A stretch of DNA of 64,000 nucleotides from CAVTJL01 sp963752325 (lineage in GTDB: Bacteria; Pseudomonadota; Alphaproteobacteria; Geminicoccales; Geminicoccaceae): the NCBI GenBank assembly GCA_963752325.1, contig CAVVXU010000005.1, forward strand, positions 1,426,001-1,490,000. Reading direction: 5' to 3'. This document shows, piece after piece, positions 42,731 through 52,717 of this stretch. Each line of letters begins with the position of its first letter. The first letter of the stretch is position 1. Made by a program: the position numbers and the translations under genes. A model generated the notes under the pieces. It made no database searches. It saw nothing but the letters and a program-made list of their open reading frames with translations, and was not told the DNA's origin.

Positions 42731-43191
42731 GCTCCTCAAAGTCACAAGCCAAATCCAAGACCAAGCGGCAGCCCGCGCCGGACACGCTTGCCCGCGCCGC
42801 TGCTCAGGGCACGGACCGGCTGGCGCTTCTGGCCGAGGCACTTCGCGCTCACCCCGAGACACCCGTGACGCCCCGTACCGCCAAGCTCCTCGCCGCGGGC
42901 GTCGCCAAAATGGCGCAGAAGGTCGTGGAGGAGGCCGCCGAGGTGGCCATCGACGCCGTCCGCGCCGAGCGCGAGGCGGTGGTCCGCGAGAGCGCCGACC
43001 TCCTGTACAATCTGACGGTGCTGCTGACCGAGCTGGGCATCCATCCATCCGAGGTGTGGCAGGAGATGGACCGCCGACGGGAGGCCTACGGCATCGCCGA
43101 GAAGCTGCCCAAGCCGGTCTGCGACGGGTTACAGAGCGCTCCCTTGTCCTCAGGATCCACCGCGCCGCCCAAGAACGAGCCGCCGAGCTGA
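42727..43191 (+). CDS. Phosphoribosyl-ATP pyrophosphohydrolase (HisE)-like protein
   Basis: The 154-residue product has a Lys-rich N-terminal extension of about 25 residues. A MazG/HisE-type helical domain follows, with the metal-binding KVVEEAAEVAIDAV and RESADLLYNLTVLL motifs, and then a Ser/Pro-rich tail. HisE hydrolyses phosphoribosyl-ATP to phosphoribosyl-AMP. The ATG overlaps the preceding phosphatase stop (ATGA). Standing outside a his operon and carrying both tails is unusual, so another nucleotide substrate is possible. Confidence 0.8.
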   Translation: MSSSKSQAKSKTKRQPAPDTLARAAAQGTDRLALLAEALRAHPETPVTPRTAKLLAAGVAKMAQKVVEEAAEVAIDAVRAEREAVVRESADLLYNLTVLLTELGIHPSEVWQEMDRRREAYGIAEKLPKPVCDGLQSAPLSSGSTAPPKNEPPS

Positions 43192-43286
43192 GCGGACAGC
43201 CGGTCCCGGCCACGCGCCTCGCATCAGCCACGTTGATCCCGGTCATCCACAACCCGGCCTTCTAGCGCTCAGGGCGTCGCGAGCCT

Positions 43287-43315
43287 TTGACAGAACCCGA
43301 TGACAACGTTAGCAT
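43287..43315 (+). promoter_or_regulatory. Sigma70-type promoter for the sugar/polyol ABC operon
   Basis: TTGACA (43287-43292, perfect -35), a 17-base spacer and TAGCAT (43310-43315, 4/6 to the -10 consensus) lie about 100 bp before the binding-protein start. The leader contains a small hairpin CGGCC-ATAA-GGCCG (43354-43367) and CGACGC...GCGTCG (43375-43396) just before the ribosome site. Confidence 0.55.
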
Positions 43316-43330
43316 CGCTTGGTTGTCATC
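43299..43330 (+). promoter_or_regulatory. Inverted-repeat operator overlapping the sugar ABC promoter
   Basis: GATGACAAC (43299-43307) and GTTGTCATC (43322-43330) are perfect 9-bp inverted repeats separated by 14 bases. The left arm lies in the promoter spacer and the right arm in the predicted transcription start region, the ideal position for a repressor. No regulator gene is adjacent. Confidence 0.5.
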
Positions 43331-43412
43331 GCCGAAGCTCAGTGTTTTAAAGACGGCCATAAGGCCGAGGCAAACGACGCACACCATGCAGCGTCGAAAG
43401 GGAGGCAGGGCA

Positions 43413-44828
43413 ATGACGAAGCCAGAGGAGTCACGTGGCGCCGTCGCGACCACCCGTCGCGAGCTGATGCGATTGGCGGCAGGTGCCACGGCCATCGGGG
43501 TAGCGGCACCCTGGGTTCTGCGGTCCGCGCGTGCGGAAGGCATGGATCTGGCCGCCTATGAGAAAGCCAAGATCGACTGGAAGCAGGTTTCAGGCGAATC
43601 GATCCAGGTAGCAGGCATTCCCTTCGCTGGCACCGATCGGCTGCTCGCGCGCCTGCCCGAGTTCAAGGCGCTGACCGGCATCGACGTCGCCTTCCAGAAA
43701 ATCCCGCCGCTCGACCTGCGCCAGAAGGCTGTGCTCGACCTGTCGGCGAAGACCGGTAACCTCGCGAGCTCGCAGACGGACCCGATGTATTATCCGCTCT
43801 ATGTGACGAACAAGTGGATCGACCCTCTCGACATCTATCTGAACGACAAGACCCTCACCGATCCCGAATGGTTCGATGTCGACGACATCATTCCCGGCTG
43901 GCGGGCCGCGACGTCCATCGACGGCAAGCTGTACGGGCTACCGTTCGACGGCGAGGCCACCATCCAGTTCTGCCGCAAGGATCTCTATGCCGCGAAGGGT
44001 CTGCAACCGGCTGAGACGCTGGAGCAGTACGTCTCCAACGCGGCGGCGATACACGATCCCGACAATCACATCTGGGGGGCGGCGCTGCGCGGCTTCGCCG
44101 GCCCCGGCCAGAACATGTACATCTATCCGTCGATCTTCTGCGAGTTCGGCGGGAAGTGGTTCACGTCCAGCGGCAAGCTCGACTGGAACACGCCCGAGGC
44201 CTTGGCCGCGCTCGAATGGTACATCGACCTCGAGAAGCGCTTCGCCCCGCCGGGCGTGGAGAACTGGAACTGGCCGGAGCTGGGCGACGCTTTCGGCCAG
44301 GGCAGGCTCGGCTCCTATATCGACGGCTTCACCCAGGCCTATCTCTTCGCCGACCCGAAGCGGTCGCGGGTGGCCGGGAATGTCTCCTGCGCTCGCTGGC
44401 CGAAGGGCCCCTCTGGGCGTCGCGTCACCTCGATCTGGAACTGGAGCTTCCAGGTCAACGGCGCGCTTTCCGACCGCGCCAAGAAGGCGACCTGGCTGTT
44501 TGTGCAATGGGCCACCTCCAAGGAGACCCAGATCCGCACATCCTATGGCGGCACAGGCCCGCTGCGCTTCGGCGTGAACCGCACCTCGATCTGGGACACG
44601 CCCGAGTTCCGCAAGATCCTCGAGAGCGGCGGCGAGAACTTCATCCAGGCGGCGACCGAATCGATGCAGCAGGATACCGATGCGGACTGGCGGCCACGCG
44701 TGCCACAGTGGCCGGCCGTGGGCACGGAGATGGCCACCGCCGTTCAGGCCGCTCTAGTCGGCCAGATGACACCGAAGCAGGCTCTCGAGACGTCGCAGGC
44801 GAAGATCGACCGTATCATGGGGCAGTGA
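43413..44828 (+). CDS. Extracellular solute-binding protein (family 1) of a sugar/polyol ABC importer
   Basis: The 471-residue product has a twin-arginine-like signal (TTRRELMRLAAGATAIGVAA) and a family 1 binding fold, including GLPFDGEATIQFCRKDLYAA, GDAFGQGRLGSYIDG and the late NWSFQVNGALSDRAKKA. The ATG at 43413 has the ribosome site GGGAGG (43400-43405). It heads a complete operon with two permeases and an ATPase. Similar operons import polyols or sugars, but the substrate cannot be read from the sequence. Confidence 0.92.
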   Translation: MTKPEESRGAVATTRRELMRLAAGATAIGVAAPWVLRSARAEGMDLAAYEKAKIDWKQVSGESIQVAGIPFAGTDRLLARLPEFKALTGIDVAFQKIPPLDLRQKAVLDLSAKTGNLASSQTDPMYYPLYVTNKWIDPLDIYLNDKTLTDPEWFDVDDIIPGWRAATSIDGKLYGLPFDGEATIQFCRKDLYAAKGLQPAETLEQYVSNAAAIHDPDNHIWGAALRGFAGPGQNMYIYPSIFCEFGGKWFTSSGKLDWNTPEALAALEWYIDLEKRFAPPGVENWNWPELGDAFGQGRLGSYIDGFTQAYLFADPKRSRVAGNVSCARWPKGPSGRRVTSIWNWSFQVNGALSDRAKKATWLFVQWATSKETQIRTSYGGTGPLRFGVNRTSIWDTPEFRKILESGGENFIQAATESMQQDTDADWRPRVPQWPAVGTEMATAVQAALVGQMTPKQALETSQAKIDRIMGQ

Positions 44829-44861
44829 GCTGGCTACCGCCGGCGAGCGGGAAGCGTGCGA

Positions 44862-45749
44862 ATGGGTGCCAGAATGGCTGCCGCCCTCAAGGGAGAGCGA
44901 GGATTTGCTCTCGTCATGGTCGGACCGGCGTTCCTGATCCTCCTCGTCACCACGACCTTTCCGCTCGCCTATCTCATCTGGAACAGCTTCTTCAGCATCA
45001 ACCTCTCGATGCCGTTCATGAACGGCTTCGTCGGGCTCGCCAACTATCGCGACATGCTGGCCGACGACCGGTTCTTCGAGGCGTTGCGGCTGAGTGCCAT
45101 CTACACCTCCGTCACGGTGACGCTGCAGCTCGTCATCGGGCTCGGTCTGGCGTTGCTGGTGATGCGGGTGCCGGCGGGCCAGCCGATCTTCAGGGTAGCG
45201 GCGATCCTGCCGATCGTCCTGGCGCCCGTCGTCATCGGGCTGATATGGCGCCAGCTCCTCTTCACGCCCAGGACGGGACTGCTCGACCTGGCATCGATCG
45301 CCTTAGGCCTCGGCTCGCACAACTGGCTGGGCGACCGCACCATGGCGCTCGTCTCCGTGATCCTCGTCCACACCTGGCAATGGACCCCCTTCGCCTTCCT
45401 CGTCTTTCTCGCCAGCCTCGCCTCCATTCCGACCGATCTCTACGAAGCCGCGCGCATCGACCGCGCGAGCGCCGTGAAGCGCTTTCTCTACATCACGCTG
45501 CCGCTGTTGCGGCCAGCGATCATCATCGTTGTCATCTTGAGAATGGTGATGGCGCTGTCGGCGTTTGACGCGATCCTGGCACTCACCGGAGGCGGCCCGG
45601 GCACGGCCACGCAGATCCTCAACCTCTACGCCTATCGTACTTCGTTCATCGAGCTGAACTTCGGCTACGGCTCGGCCCTCGCCGTCGTCCTGCTCATCAT
45701 CTCCTTGGGCATCTCGGGCATTCTGATGGCACTCAGGACCGCTCGATGA
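44862..45749 (+). CDS. Sugar/polyol ABC transporter permease (MalF type)
   Basis: This inner-membrane protein of about 295 residues has six helices and the EAA coupling loop EAARIDRASAVKRFLYITLP. A GTG at 44856 is an alternative start, but the ATG at 44862 has better spacing from the purine-rich GCGGGAAG. It forms the channel with the next permease, with which it overlaps by four bases. Confidence 0.92.
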   Translation: MGARMAAALKGERGFALVMVGPAFLILLVTTTFPLAYLIWNSFFSINLSMPFMNGFVGLANYRDMLADDRFFEALRLSAIYTSVTVTLQLVIGLGLALLVMRVPAGQPIFRVAAILPIVLAPVVIGLIWRQLLFTPRTGLLDLASIALGLGSHNWLGDRTMALVSVILVHTWQWTPFAFLVFLASLASIPTDLYEAARIDRASAVKRFLYITLPLLRPAIIIVVILRMVMALSAFDAILALTGGGPGTATQILNLYAYRTSFIELNFGYGSALAVVLLIISLGISGILMALRTAR

Positions 45750-46585
45750 GAGCCGGCGGCCTGCGCGCGCTCCTGCTCGTTGCCCTCGTGTCGCTGGTCA
45801 TGGTCCTTTGGGCCTTTCCGGTGCTCTGGACCTTCGTGACGTCGCTCAAGAACGAGATCGACGTCATGGCCTATCCGCCACTCTTCATCTTCAGCCCTGT
45901 CTGGCGGAACTACCCCGACGTGATTTTCGGGGCGACCTCCATTCTGCCGCATCTCGCGACCAGCCTTGCAGTCGCCATTCTCACCACGATCGTCACGATC
46001 CTGGTATCCGTGCCCGCGGCCTACGCGTTCGCCCGGCTCCGCTTCTTCGGGCGTCGCCCGATCGGCTTCTACATCCTGGCCACGCAGATGCTGCCACGCA
46101 TCGGCTTCGTCATTCCTTTCTTCCTGCTGTTCAACAAGATCGGCTGGATCGACACCTATCGCGGGCTGGTCACGGTCTATCTGACCTTCTCGCTTCCCTT
46201 CGCGATCTGGCTCCTTGTCTCCTACTTCGAGGACATCCCGCGGGAGATGGAGGAGGCGGCTCTGCTGGATCGGGCCAATCGCTATCGCGCCTTTTGGTAC
46301 GTGATCCTGCCTCAGGTGCGCGGCGGCATCGCCGTCACGGTGGTCTTCGTCTTCCTCAACGCCTGGAACGAGTTCCTGTTCGCCGTGCTGCTCGGCGGCA
46401 AGACCATTCAAACGGTGACCGTCTACATGTTCAACTTCGTCGGCATCGAGCAGACGCAGTGGGCCAAGCTCGGCGCCGCCGCGATGATCGCCATGGGCCC
46501 CGTCATCATTCTCGGGCTGTTTGCGCAGCGTCACATCGTCAAGGGCCTCACGATCGGAGCCGTCAAGGGTGGGGGGCGACGATGA
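45746..46585 (+). CDS. Sugar/polyol ABC transporter permease (MalG type)
   Basis: The 279-residue permease has six helices, the coupling loop EEAALLDRANRYRAFWYVIL and the C-terminal NAWNEFLFAVLL typical of MalG. The ATG overlaps the previous stop and its own TGA overlaps the ATG (46582) of the ATPase gene. It pairs with the MalF-type permease. Confidence 0.93.
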   Translation: MRAGGLRALLLVALVSLVMVLWAFPVLWTFVTSLKNEIDVMAYPPLFIFSPVWRNYPDVIFGATSILPHLATSLAVAILTTIVTILVSVPAAYAFARLRFFGRRPIGFYILATQMLPRIGFVIPFFLLFNKIGWIDTYRGLVTVYLTFSLPFAIWLLVSYFEDIPREMEEAALLDRANRYRAFWYVILPQVRGGIAVTVVFVFLNAWNEFLFAVLLGGKTIQTVTVYMFNFVGIEQTQWAKLGAAAMIAMGPVIILGLFAQRHIVKGLTIGAVKGGGRR

Positions 46586-47654
46586 CCGGGTCTCGGTCGG
46601 GTGGGCATGCGGGGCATCGTCAAGACCCACGGGCCGGTAACGGCGCTGCGTTCCCTCGATCTCGATGTCGAGCCCGGGCGAGTTCTTCGCGCTTCTCGGA
46701 CCATCCGGATCGGGCAAGACCACGACGCTGCGCATCCTGGCCGGCCTCGAGAAGGCGGATCGGGGCCAGGTGCTTGTCGACGGCGAGGATGTGACAGAGC
46801 ATGAGCCCGGCGATCGCGACGTCGCGATGGTCTTCCAGAGCTACGCGCTCTACCCGCACATGACCGTCCGTCAGAACATCAGCTTTCCGCTACGGATGGT
46901 CGGCACCGCGAAGCGCGAGATGGACCAGGCGGTGGCGGATGCGGCTGCCCGCGTCCGGATCGATGAGCTGCTGGAGCGCAAGCCGGGCCAGCTCTCGGGC
47001 GGCCAGCAGCAGCGGGTGGCGCTGGCGCGGGCGATCGTGAGAAAGCCCAAGCTCTTCCTGCTCGACGAGCCCCTCTCCAATCTCGATGCCAAGCTCCGTG
47101 TCGAGACGCGGGTTGAGCTGATGAAGCTGCAGCGCTCCTTGGACGTGACGACGGTCTACGTCACCCACGACCAGGAGGAGGCGATGACGATGGCCGACCG
47201 GATGGCCGTCTTCTTCGAGGGCGAGCTGGCCCAGGTCGGCTCGCCGGAGGACGTCTTCGACAGGCCCGCGAGCACGCGCGTCGCGAGCTTCCTTGGCAAT
47301 CCTGCAATGAACCTCATCCCGGGCGAGCTCAGCGGCCGTACTGTCTCGATCGAAGGCCAGACACTCGAGCTCCCCGTCGTAGAGTCGGGAACGGGCCAGC
47401 CGCGGGCCATCATCCTGGGCGTCCGGCCGGGCGACGTGCGGATCGGCGGGGATGGCTTTCCCGCCAGCGTCTATCTCACCGAGATTCTGGGCGACAGCTC
47501 GATCGTCAACATCCGCTTCGGCAGCAGCCTGATCAAGGCGCGGCTCGCCGAGAAGCGACGCCTCGCGGAGGGCGAGCCGATTGGCATCAGCTTCGCGCGC
47601 CAGAACCTGCTTCTCTTCGACCGGACGAGCGGCCAGCGGCTCGATCTGTCGTGA
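46582..47654 (+). CDS. Sugar ABC transporter ATP-binding protein (UgpC/MsmX type), N-terminus frameshifted
   Basis: The reading frame from about 46677 to the stop encodes the ATPase core: Walker A GPSGSGKTT, signature LSGGQQQRVALARA, Walker B LFLLDEPLSNLD, and a C-terminal TOBE-like regulatory part. The N-terminal strand GIVKTHGPVTALRSLDLDV is in another frame (46601-46676), joined by one extra G in the run at 46676-46678. A second extra G near 46588-46590 separates the natural ATG at 46582, which overlaps the MalG stop. With both corrected the protein is about 356 residues, normal for the family. The transporter is otherwise intact, so sequence error is more likely than inactivation. Confidence 0.82.
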
Positions 47655-47893
47655 CGAGCGGGCCTAGCCAGCGATCCGAGGCAACGCAATAGGCGGTTCC
47701 GAATCATCGCTGAAGGGCCTGTGGGGCGCACCGGCCTTACCGAGAAGGCTGCACAGCGCTGCCGCGGGACCAAGGAGGGACAAAGCACGGCGTTAGCCGG
47801 GCGTTAACCAGCGCGACCGTAGTCTTCCCGAAGCCGGATAGGCCCGCATGGTCCGACGCCACCGGCCACTGCCAGCTCGGGGAGAAGCCCATC

Positions 47894-48379
47894 ATGCCAC
47901 GACGCTCAGCCAGGCTCATGGCGCTCCTGGCTCTCGCGGGGGCCTCGGTCGACGCCCACGCCGCCGGCGACAGCGGCACGCTCGACGTTCGGGTCGAGGT
48001 CGAGGTGACATGCACGGTAACCTCGAGCTCGATCGATTTTGGCACCTATGTCAGCGGCCAGCGCGATCCACTCCTAGCGGAAGGCAGCATCGGCTACGAC
48101 GACTGTCCCGCGAGTGACCTGCTGATCGAGCTGGACGGCGGCCAGGGCGGGGCCGCCAAGACCCGCATGATGGCGAGCGGTGGCGGCGAGCGGATCGCCT
48201 ACGAGCTGTACAAGGACGACGCTCGGAAGACGGTGTGGCGAACCGGCAAGGCCGGGCAGACGATCACCCTCACGGACCGAGGGAGCGGCACGGTGCCGGT
48301 CTACGGCTCGATCCCGGGGCGTCAGTCCGTGCCGGCAGGGGTCTATGTCGACACGGTGAACATCACGCTGAGCTTCTGA
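47894..48379 (+). CDS. Spore coat protein U/FanG-like (SCPU) secreted protein
   Basis: The 161-residue product has a signal peptide (about 1-23, ending DAHAAG) and one SCPU domain, with paired cysteines (TCTVTSS... and YDDCPAS) and the closing segment VPAGVYVDTVNITLSF. SCPU proteins are pilin-like subunits usually made with a chaperone and usher; neither is encoded in this window. It stands alone with 239 bp upstream of it. Confidence 0.85.
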   Translation: MPRRSARLMALLALAGASVDAHAAGDSGTLDVRVEVEVTCTVTSSSIDFGTYVSGQRDPLLAEGSIGYDDCPASDLLIELDGGQGGAAKTRMMASGGGERIAYELYKDDARKTVWRTGKAGQTITLTDRGSGTVPVYGSIPGRQSVPAGVYVDTVNITLSF

Positions 48380-48470
48380 TCTCGACGCTTGCCTCGGCTT
48401 CAGGGCCTCGACGAGCCGCCCTTTCGCCGTAGGATGACCGGCGGGCCGATGGGGCCTCGGGAGCCGATGC

Positions 48471-49788
48471 TTGGCGCTGCTGCAGGAGATCATCCGCCGA
48501 AAGCGGCTTGGGGAGACGCTCGACCGAACGGCTATCAACGTGCTCGTCCAAGCGCTGGCCACGGGCACCGCCAGCGACGCCCAGGCCGGCGCCTTCGCGA
48601 TGGCCGTCTGCCTCAAGGGCATGAGCGAGTCCGAGACGGTGGCATTCACCCTGGCCATGCGCGACTCGGGCGGCGTGCTGGCTTGGGACGAGCTGCCGGG
48701 CCCGGCGCTCGACAAGCACTCGACGGGCGGGATCGGCGACAAGGTGAGCCTCGTCCTCGCCCCGATCGTTGCCGCCTGCGGTGGCTTCGTCCCAATGATC
48801 TCGGGCCGTGGCCTCGGCCATACCGGTGGCACGCTGGACAAGCTCGAGAGCATCCCCGGCTACCGCGCAGACGTGGACACGCCGACCTTCCGTCGGGCCG
48901 TTCGCGAGGCTGGCTGCGCCATCGTCGGCGCCACCGCCGATCTGGCGCCGGCCGACCGCCGCCTCTACGCCATTCGCGACGAGACAGGGACGGTCGACAG
49001 CCTTCCGCTCATCGTCTCCTCCATCCTCTCGAAGAAGCTAGCCGGCGGTGCCCAGGCCCTCGTGATGGACGTCAAGACGGGCTCCGGCGCCTTTCTCGCG
49101 ACCCGCCGCGAGGCGGAGGCCTTGGCGGCGACGATCGCTCGCGTCGCCGGCGGCGCAGGCCTGCCCTGTCGTGCGCTGCTGACCGAGATGGGTCAATGCC
49201 TCGGCCGCACCGCAGGTAACGCCCTCGAGGTGGGCGAGGCGGTGGCAGCGCTTCGCGGCGAGGCCGTCGACCCGAGGCTCTGGGCGGTTACCCGCTCGCT
49301 GGCCGCTCATCTCGTGGCGCTGGGCGGTCTGGCCCCGACGCTCGAGCGCGCCCGAGGCCATGGTCGAGCAGGCACTCCGCTCCGGCGCCGCCGCCGAGCG
49401 GCTCGGTCGAATGATCCATCTGCTGGGCGGGCCCTCGGATCTGCTCGATCGCCCGACCCTCTATCTGCCGCGCGCCCCGGTCTTGGCTGGCAGTGCAGCC
49501 CCGAGAGAGCCGGCTGGATCGTGGGCATCGACGCCAGGGCGCTGGGGCTGGCTGTGGTGAGGCTTGGCGGCGGCCAATCAGTCTGCGGGCGCGAAGCTGG
49601 ACCACAGCGTCGGCCTCGATGCGGTCAAGGCAGTGGGTGAGTGGGTGTCCTCCGACGAGCCGCTCGCTCTGATCCACGCGCACGACGAGGCATCCGCGGC
49701 GCGAGCAGCTGCCGACTTGTCGGCCGCCTTTCAGATCGGGACGTCCGCTCCGGCGCCATCGGCACCCGTGCTCGCCACGATCAGCTGA
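48471..49788 (+). pseudogene. deoA: Thymidine phosphorylase, broken by several frameshifts
   Basis: The first 290 residues or so are clear thymidine phosphorylase, which splits thymidine to thymine and deoxyribose 1-phosphate. The signature is LDKHSTGGIGDKVSL followed by GRGLGHTGGTLDKLES. The family sequence then continues in other frames: MVEQALRSGAAAERLGRMI from about 49360, RAGWIVGIDARALGLAVVRL from about 49505, and KLDHSVGLDAVKAVGEWV from about 49600. At least three single-base shifts (near 49350, 49500 and 49575) are needed. The total span of about 439 codons is the normal family length. The start is a TTG with GGGAG upstream. The symbol is by family. Confidence 0.85.
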
Positions 49789-49825
49789 GAGGCCGCGGTC
49801 CAGCTCCCATACCGAAGCGGCGAGC

Positions 49826-50687
49826 TCAGTTCTCGCGACGAACCGCGCTTTCGTGCCAACGGCGAAGGCAGAGATGCGAGAGCAGGGTGAAAAACAGAAA
49901 GATCACGATGCCCGTCACCGAGATGAGGATGAGCGCCGCGAACATGCGGGGGATGTTGAGCCGGTAGCCGGCCTCGAGGATGCGATAGGCGAGGCCGGAG
50001 CCCGTGCCCGCCGTGCCCGCGGCGAACTCCGCCACGATGGCGCCGATCAGCGACAGGCCGCCGGCGATCCTGAGGCCGCCCAGAAAGTAGGGCATGGCGG
50101 CCGGCAGGCGGAGATAGCGCAGCTCCTGCCAGCGCGACGCCCGATAGAGCTCGAAGAGGTTGCGCAGATTGTGGTCCGCGCTGTTGAGGCCGAGCGTCGT
50201 GTTGGAGAGGATCGGGAAGAAGGCCACGATCCAGGCGCAGATCAGGAGCGCCGCATAGGTGTTGTCGACATAGATCAGGATGAGCGGCGCTATCGCGATG
50301 ATGGGCGTCACCTGAAGGATCACGGCGAAGGGAAAGAGCGCCAGCTCGATCCACCGCGAGAGGCTGAACAGGACGGCCAGCCCGACACCGCCGACGATGG
50401 CGACGCCCAGCGCCATGAAGGTGATCTTCAAGGTGACGAGCAGGGAAGGATAGAGGGTGCCCCAGTCCGTCCACAGCGCCTTGGCCACCAGAAGAGGCCC
50501 CGGCAGGATATAGGGAGGGATGTGGTTGAGCCGGACCACCAGGTCCCAACCGAGCGAGCGCCAGGAGCGGCAGGGTGAGGGGGGCCACGATCCGGGCGAT
50601 GCGCCTCGACCCGGGCCGGAGTTCCAGGCGCCTCGGCTCCTCGGTCGCTCGACCGACACGTCGTCGCGCCTGATCGAGCGTCGACAT
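49826..50687 (-). CDS. NMT1/THI5-type ABC transporter permease (one frameshift)
   Basis: This is an SsuC/ThiX-like inner-membrane permease with about six helices and the coupling loop in the segment ELYRASRWQELRYLRLPAA. The first 47 or so codons (from the ATG at 50687, MSTLDQARRRVGRATEE) and the remainder (WDLVVRLNHIPPYILPGP onward) are in different frames, shifted near 50550-50560. The gene follows the ATPase by four bases and completes a binding protein-ATPase-permease operon. Confidence 0.82.
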
Positions 50688-50691
50688 CGGC

Positions 50692-51490
50692 TCACTCGTC
50701 CATCACGCGGTGCAGCGCGGCGGACACCGCCCGACAATCGACATTATAGGGCTCGGACGTCCGGTAGAGCTTCGCTGCGCGGATAGGGCGCTGCGATCTC
50801 GATCTCCTCGACCGCGCGCCCCGGACGCGGCGCCATGACGACGATGCGGCTCGAGAGATAGACCGACTCGTAGACGCTGTGCGTGACGAAGACGACGGTC
50901 CAGCGTCTGCCGCTCCCAGAGGCGGAGCAGATCGTCGTTCAGCCTGATTGCGGGTGATCTCGTCCAGAGCGGCGAACGGCTCGTCCATGAGAAGAAGGCG
51001 GGGACGGGTGACCAGCGCCCTGGCGATCGAGACGCGCATCCTCATGCCGCCGGAGAGCTCACGCGGGTAGGCCTCGGCGAACTGATCGAGCCCGACCAGG
51101 GCCAGGGTCTCCATCACCTCGTCCCGCACCCGCCGGCGCGACCTGCCCTGGAGGCGCAGCGGCAGCCAGACATTGTCGAAGACCGTGGCCCAGGGCATCA
51201 GCGTCGGCTCCTGGAAGACGAAGCCCACGTCGCCACGCGCGCCGCCCGCAGGCCAGTCGATCGTGCCTCCGGATACCTCGCCCAGGCCCGCGATCAGGCG
51301 CAGCGCCGTGCTCTTGCCGCAGCCGGACGGACCGAGAAGGCTCAGGAACTCGTGCTCGCCGACGACGAGATCCAGGCCGCGCAGGGCCTGCGTGCCGTTG
51401 GAGAAGACCTTCTCGACGCCGCGAAGCCGAACCAGGGCACGCGACGAGCCGCGCCGGCAGCGTCCGGGAGGGCAGCGTCGCGGCTCCCAT
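50692..51490 (-). pseudogene. NMT1/THI5-type ABC transporter ATP-binding protein, broken by several frameshifts
   Basis: Family sequence of an SsuB/TauB-like ATPase is complete but spread over frames. Walker A is GPSGCGKST, the Q loop is FVFQEPTLMPW, the signature is LSGGMRMRVSIARAL, Walker B is LLLMDEPFAALDEITR, and the H loop is VVFVTHSVYESVYLSSR. Shifts are needed near 51435, 50955, 50930 and 50775. The ATG at 51490 lies three bases after the binding-protein stop and the end lies four bases before the permease start, so the operon spacing is preserved. This fits uncorrected indels better than decay. Confidence 0.8.
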
Positions 51491-51492
51491 GT

Positions 51493-52529
51493 CTACTTGC
51501 CCAGCAGCTTCTTCTTGAGGTCGAGGCCGACGCCCTTGTCGACGAAGGCCAGCGTGAAAGCCGTTCTCGATGGGCAGGTCGGCCGGATAGAGGCCCCAGC
51601 TCACGGCCTTCTTGAAGAAGCTCGTCCCAGCGCGCCTTGGTCATGGCGCCGATGCCCATCGTCAGGGCGTCGCCGGAGTCCACGATCCCGTATTTCTTCA
51701 GGGCCGCCAGCGTGAATGCCAGCTGGCCGTCCGTCATCTCGGGATTGTCCTTCTTGATGAGCGCGTTGGCCTTCGTGTTGTCGCCATAGAGATAGTTGTA
51801 CCACCCCTCGATCGACGCGTTGACGAAGCGCTGCACGAGGTCCGGGTGCTTCTCGACGGTCTCGGCCCGGGCCTGGATGGTCGTCGAGTAGGTGTCGTAG
51901 CCGGCATCGGCCAGCATCAGCACCTCGGGCTTGAACCCAGCCTGCTGCTCGATGGCATAGGGCTCCGACGTGACGTAGCCCTGCTGAACCGCGTTCTTGT
52001 CGGCGATGAAGGGCGCCGGGTTGAAGGTGTAGGGGCGAACCTGGTCGTCGGTGAGGCCGTACACCTGCTTCAGCCAGAGAAAGAAGGTGTTCCGCCCGTC
52101 GTTCCCGAGGAGCAGCCGGTGTCCCTTGAGGTCGGCCAAGCTGCTGATGCCGGTGCCGGGATGGGCGAGCAGGACCTGTGGCTCTTTCTGGAAGATCGCG
52201 GCCACGGTGACGATCGGCACGTGCTCGCGCAGGAAGTTGAACGGCCCGAAGAGATTGCCGCCCATGTTGAGGTCGACCCGGCCGGCTGCCAGCAGCTGGT
52301 CATGGTTGACCTGCGGCCCGCCCTGCCGGATCGTCACCTCCAAGCCGTATTTCGCGTAGGTGCCGTCGGCGATGGCCTGATAGAACCCGCCATGCTCGCC
52401 TTCGGCCTTCCAGTTGGTTCCGAAGGTGACCTTGTCCAGGGCGAAGGCCGGCAATGCCATCGCCAGGACACCAACGGCCACGCAAACACCGACGAGCGCC
52501 TGCCGCGCTCTGCGCCACGAACCCGCCAT
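51493..52529 (-). CDS. NMT1/THI5-like ABC transporter substrate-binding protein (frameshifted near the C-terminus)
   Basis: From the ATG at 52529 the product has a signal peptide (about 1-30, ALPAFA-L) and the NMT1/THI5 fold, seen as KVTFGTNWKAEGEHGGFYQA, QVNHDQLLAAGRVDLNMGG and IADKNAVQQGYVTSEPYAIE. The main frame diverges after residue 305 or so. Family sequence resumes as SWGLYPADLPIENG and ends in LKKKLLGK at 51493, with shifts near 51620 and 51560. Such importers carry pyrimidine, thiamine-precursor or similar heterocycles; the nearby thymidine phosphorylase supports a pyrimidine-like ligand. Confidence 0.85.
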
Positions 52530-52717
52530 CCCGTCTCTCCCTGCCCCTCGCTGCTGCAACGAGCGTACCACAAGCGACCACGCCCGAGGCGGCGGCCGCG
52601 GCGGGCGGTGCCGAATGCTCACGGCACGAGCACATGCCGCCCGGCAGCGCAGCATGTGGCCTCCGCCCTGGATCGTCTGTTAGGACATCGCAGGTGTCGA
52701 AGGAAGGATGCAGCCCC

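Noticed and set aside
47700..47745. Hairpin-like AAGGGCC...GGCCTT after the sugar ABC operon
   Set aside because: The stem is interrupted and lacks a T-tract, so it is too weak to call a terminator.
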